A stretch of DNA of 64,000 nucleotides from an uncultured Cellulomonadaceae bacterium (GTDB lineage Bacteria > Actinomycetota > Actinomycetes > Actinomycetales > Cellulomonadaceae). Each line of letters starts with the position of its first letter. The stretch's first letter is position 1. The position numbers were made by a program, and so were the translations under genes. The DNA lies in contig CANLXM010000003.1 in NCBI GenBank assembly GCA_947495165.1, positions 62,001 through 126,000 on the forward strand, written 5' to 3'. The notes below the pieces were generated by a model. It was not told where the DNA came from. It saw only the letters and a list, made by a program, of their open reading frames with translations, and ran no database searches. Shown here in pieces: positions 63,624 through 64,000 of this stretch.

Positions 63624-64000
63624 TTACTCCTTGGCCAGCGCGTCGTTCACGGAGGTGATGACGCCCTCGGGGGTACCGCTGCCCGCGAGCATCTCGACCA
63701 CGCCGCCGTTGAGCGCGTTGCCGACGTTCTGACCGAGCAGCGTGTCCAGCCACACCGTCACGTAGGCGGCGTCGTTGTACGCGGCGAGCACGTCCTGCAG
63801 AGCAGGGTCGGTGATGACGCCCTGCGACTCCTGGTTCGCCGGGAGGGTGACGAACGCCTCGGCGTACGCCTCCTGGTTCTCCTTCGAGAGCACGAAGCTC
63901 AGGAACGCGCCACAGGCCTCGGCCGGAGCGTTGGCGGAGCAGCTGTAGCCGTCGACGCCGCCCATCATGGCGGTGGGGTCACCGGCACCACCCTCGACCG
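63624..64000 (-). CDS. Extracellular sugar-binding protein, C-terminal part
   Basis: The 3' end of an ABC solute-binding protein that runs off the window. The visible 125 or so residues show the typical C-terminal helices (CGAFLSFVLSKENQEAYAEAF, VWLDTLLGQNVGNALNGGVVEMLAG). With the two permeases and two hydrolases it forms an uptake-and-cleavage operon whose promoter lies outside. Confidence 0.85.
   Translation of the reverse strand, partial: VEGGAGDPTAMMGGVDGYSCSANAPAEACGAFLSFVLSKENQEAYAEAFVTLPANQESQGVITDPALQDVLAAYNDAAYVTVWLDTLLGQNVGNALNGGVVEMLAGSGTPEGVITSVNDALAKE

Overview
The window is a very GC-rich chromosomal segment of an actinobacterium. Gene content and order (gpsA, ddl, DUF3515, thiL, rpmB, recG, rsmD, coaD, SepIVA-like, DUF177, rnc, mutM; then rne, rplU, rpmA, obgE, proB, proA, nadD, rsfS), a DUF6318 lipoprotein and a xylo-oligosaccharide utilisation cluster point to Micrococcales, most likely Cellulomonadaceae or Promicromonosporaceae. 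That assignment is an inference from synteny. Many genes look leaderless: a TAnnnT hexamer lies 6-8 nt before an ATG or GTG and there is no Shine-Dalgarno sequence. I used this pattern to choose several starts.

Layout. 1-15 kb: housekeeping genes for phospholipid, peptidoglycan, thiamine, CoA, ribosome and DNA repair functions, with an LLM flavoprotein and a cystathionine gamma-synthase family enzyme. 15-25 kb: a DevR/NarL-type response regulator, an M20 dipeptidase, and a minus-strand operon cydA-cydB-cydD-cydC followed after 13 nt by a two-GAF DevS/DosS-like histidine kinase. The cydA promoter carries two DosR-box-like sites, so the sensor, regulator and bd oxidase look like one oxygen/redox circuit. 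25-41 kb: RNase E/G, L21-L27, Obg, proline biosynthesis, NadD, RsfS, a histidine phosphatase and tRNA-Ala(GGC).

41-48 kb is an AT-richer accessory region directly after the tRNA. It holds an HNH protein, a degenerate stretch, and a tightly coupled minus-strand operon: N6-adenine DNA methyltransferase, a large protein with an N-terminal Hsp90/MORC-like ATPase and a C-terminal histidine-kinase-like module, a receiver-like protein with an unrecognised C-terminal region, and a PIN-like nuclease. This is my best candidate for an undescribed conflict or defence system. A ScoMcrA-head/zinc-ribbon protein lies next to it.

48-53 kb: a siderophore ABC importer (ATPase, binding protein, fused double permease) under a DtxR/IdeR-like iron box. 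53-57 kb: secreted and small proteins, namely DUF3060, a coupled PKD-protein/DUF6318-lipoprotein pair, an M23 peptidase-like protein and a RibD/DHFR-like reductase. 57-64 kb: a minus-strand sugar operon, with the 3' end of a binding protein, two permeases, GH3 and GH43. The two hydrolases have no signal peptides, so imported oligosaccharides, probably xylan-derived, appear to be split in the cytoplasm.

Three sequence-unrelated palindromic elements (6666-6735, 17126-17170 and 19718-19802, the last inside the cydC coding region) and a G-run tract are the main unexplained non-coding structures.
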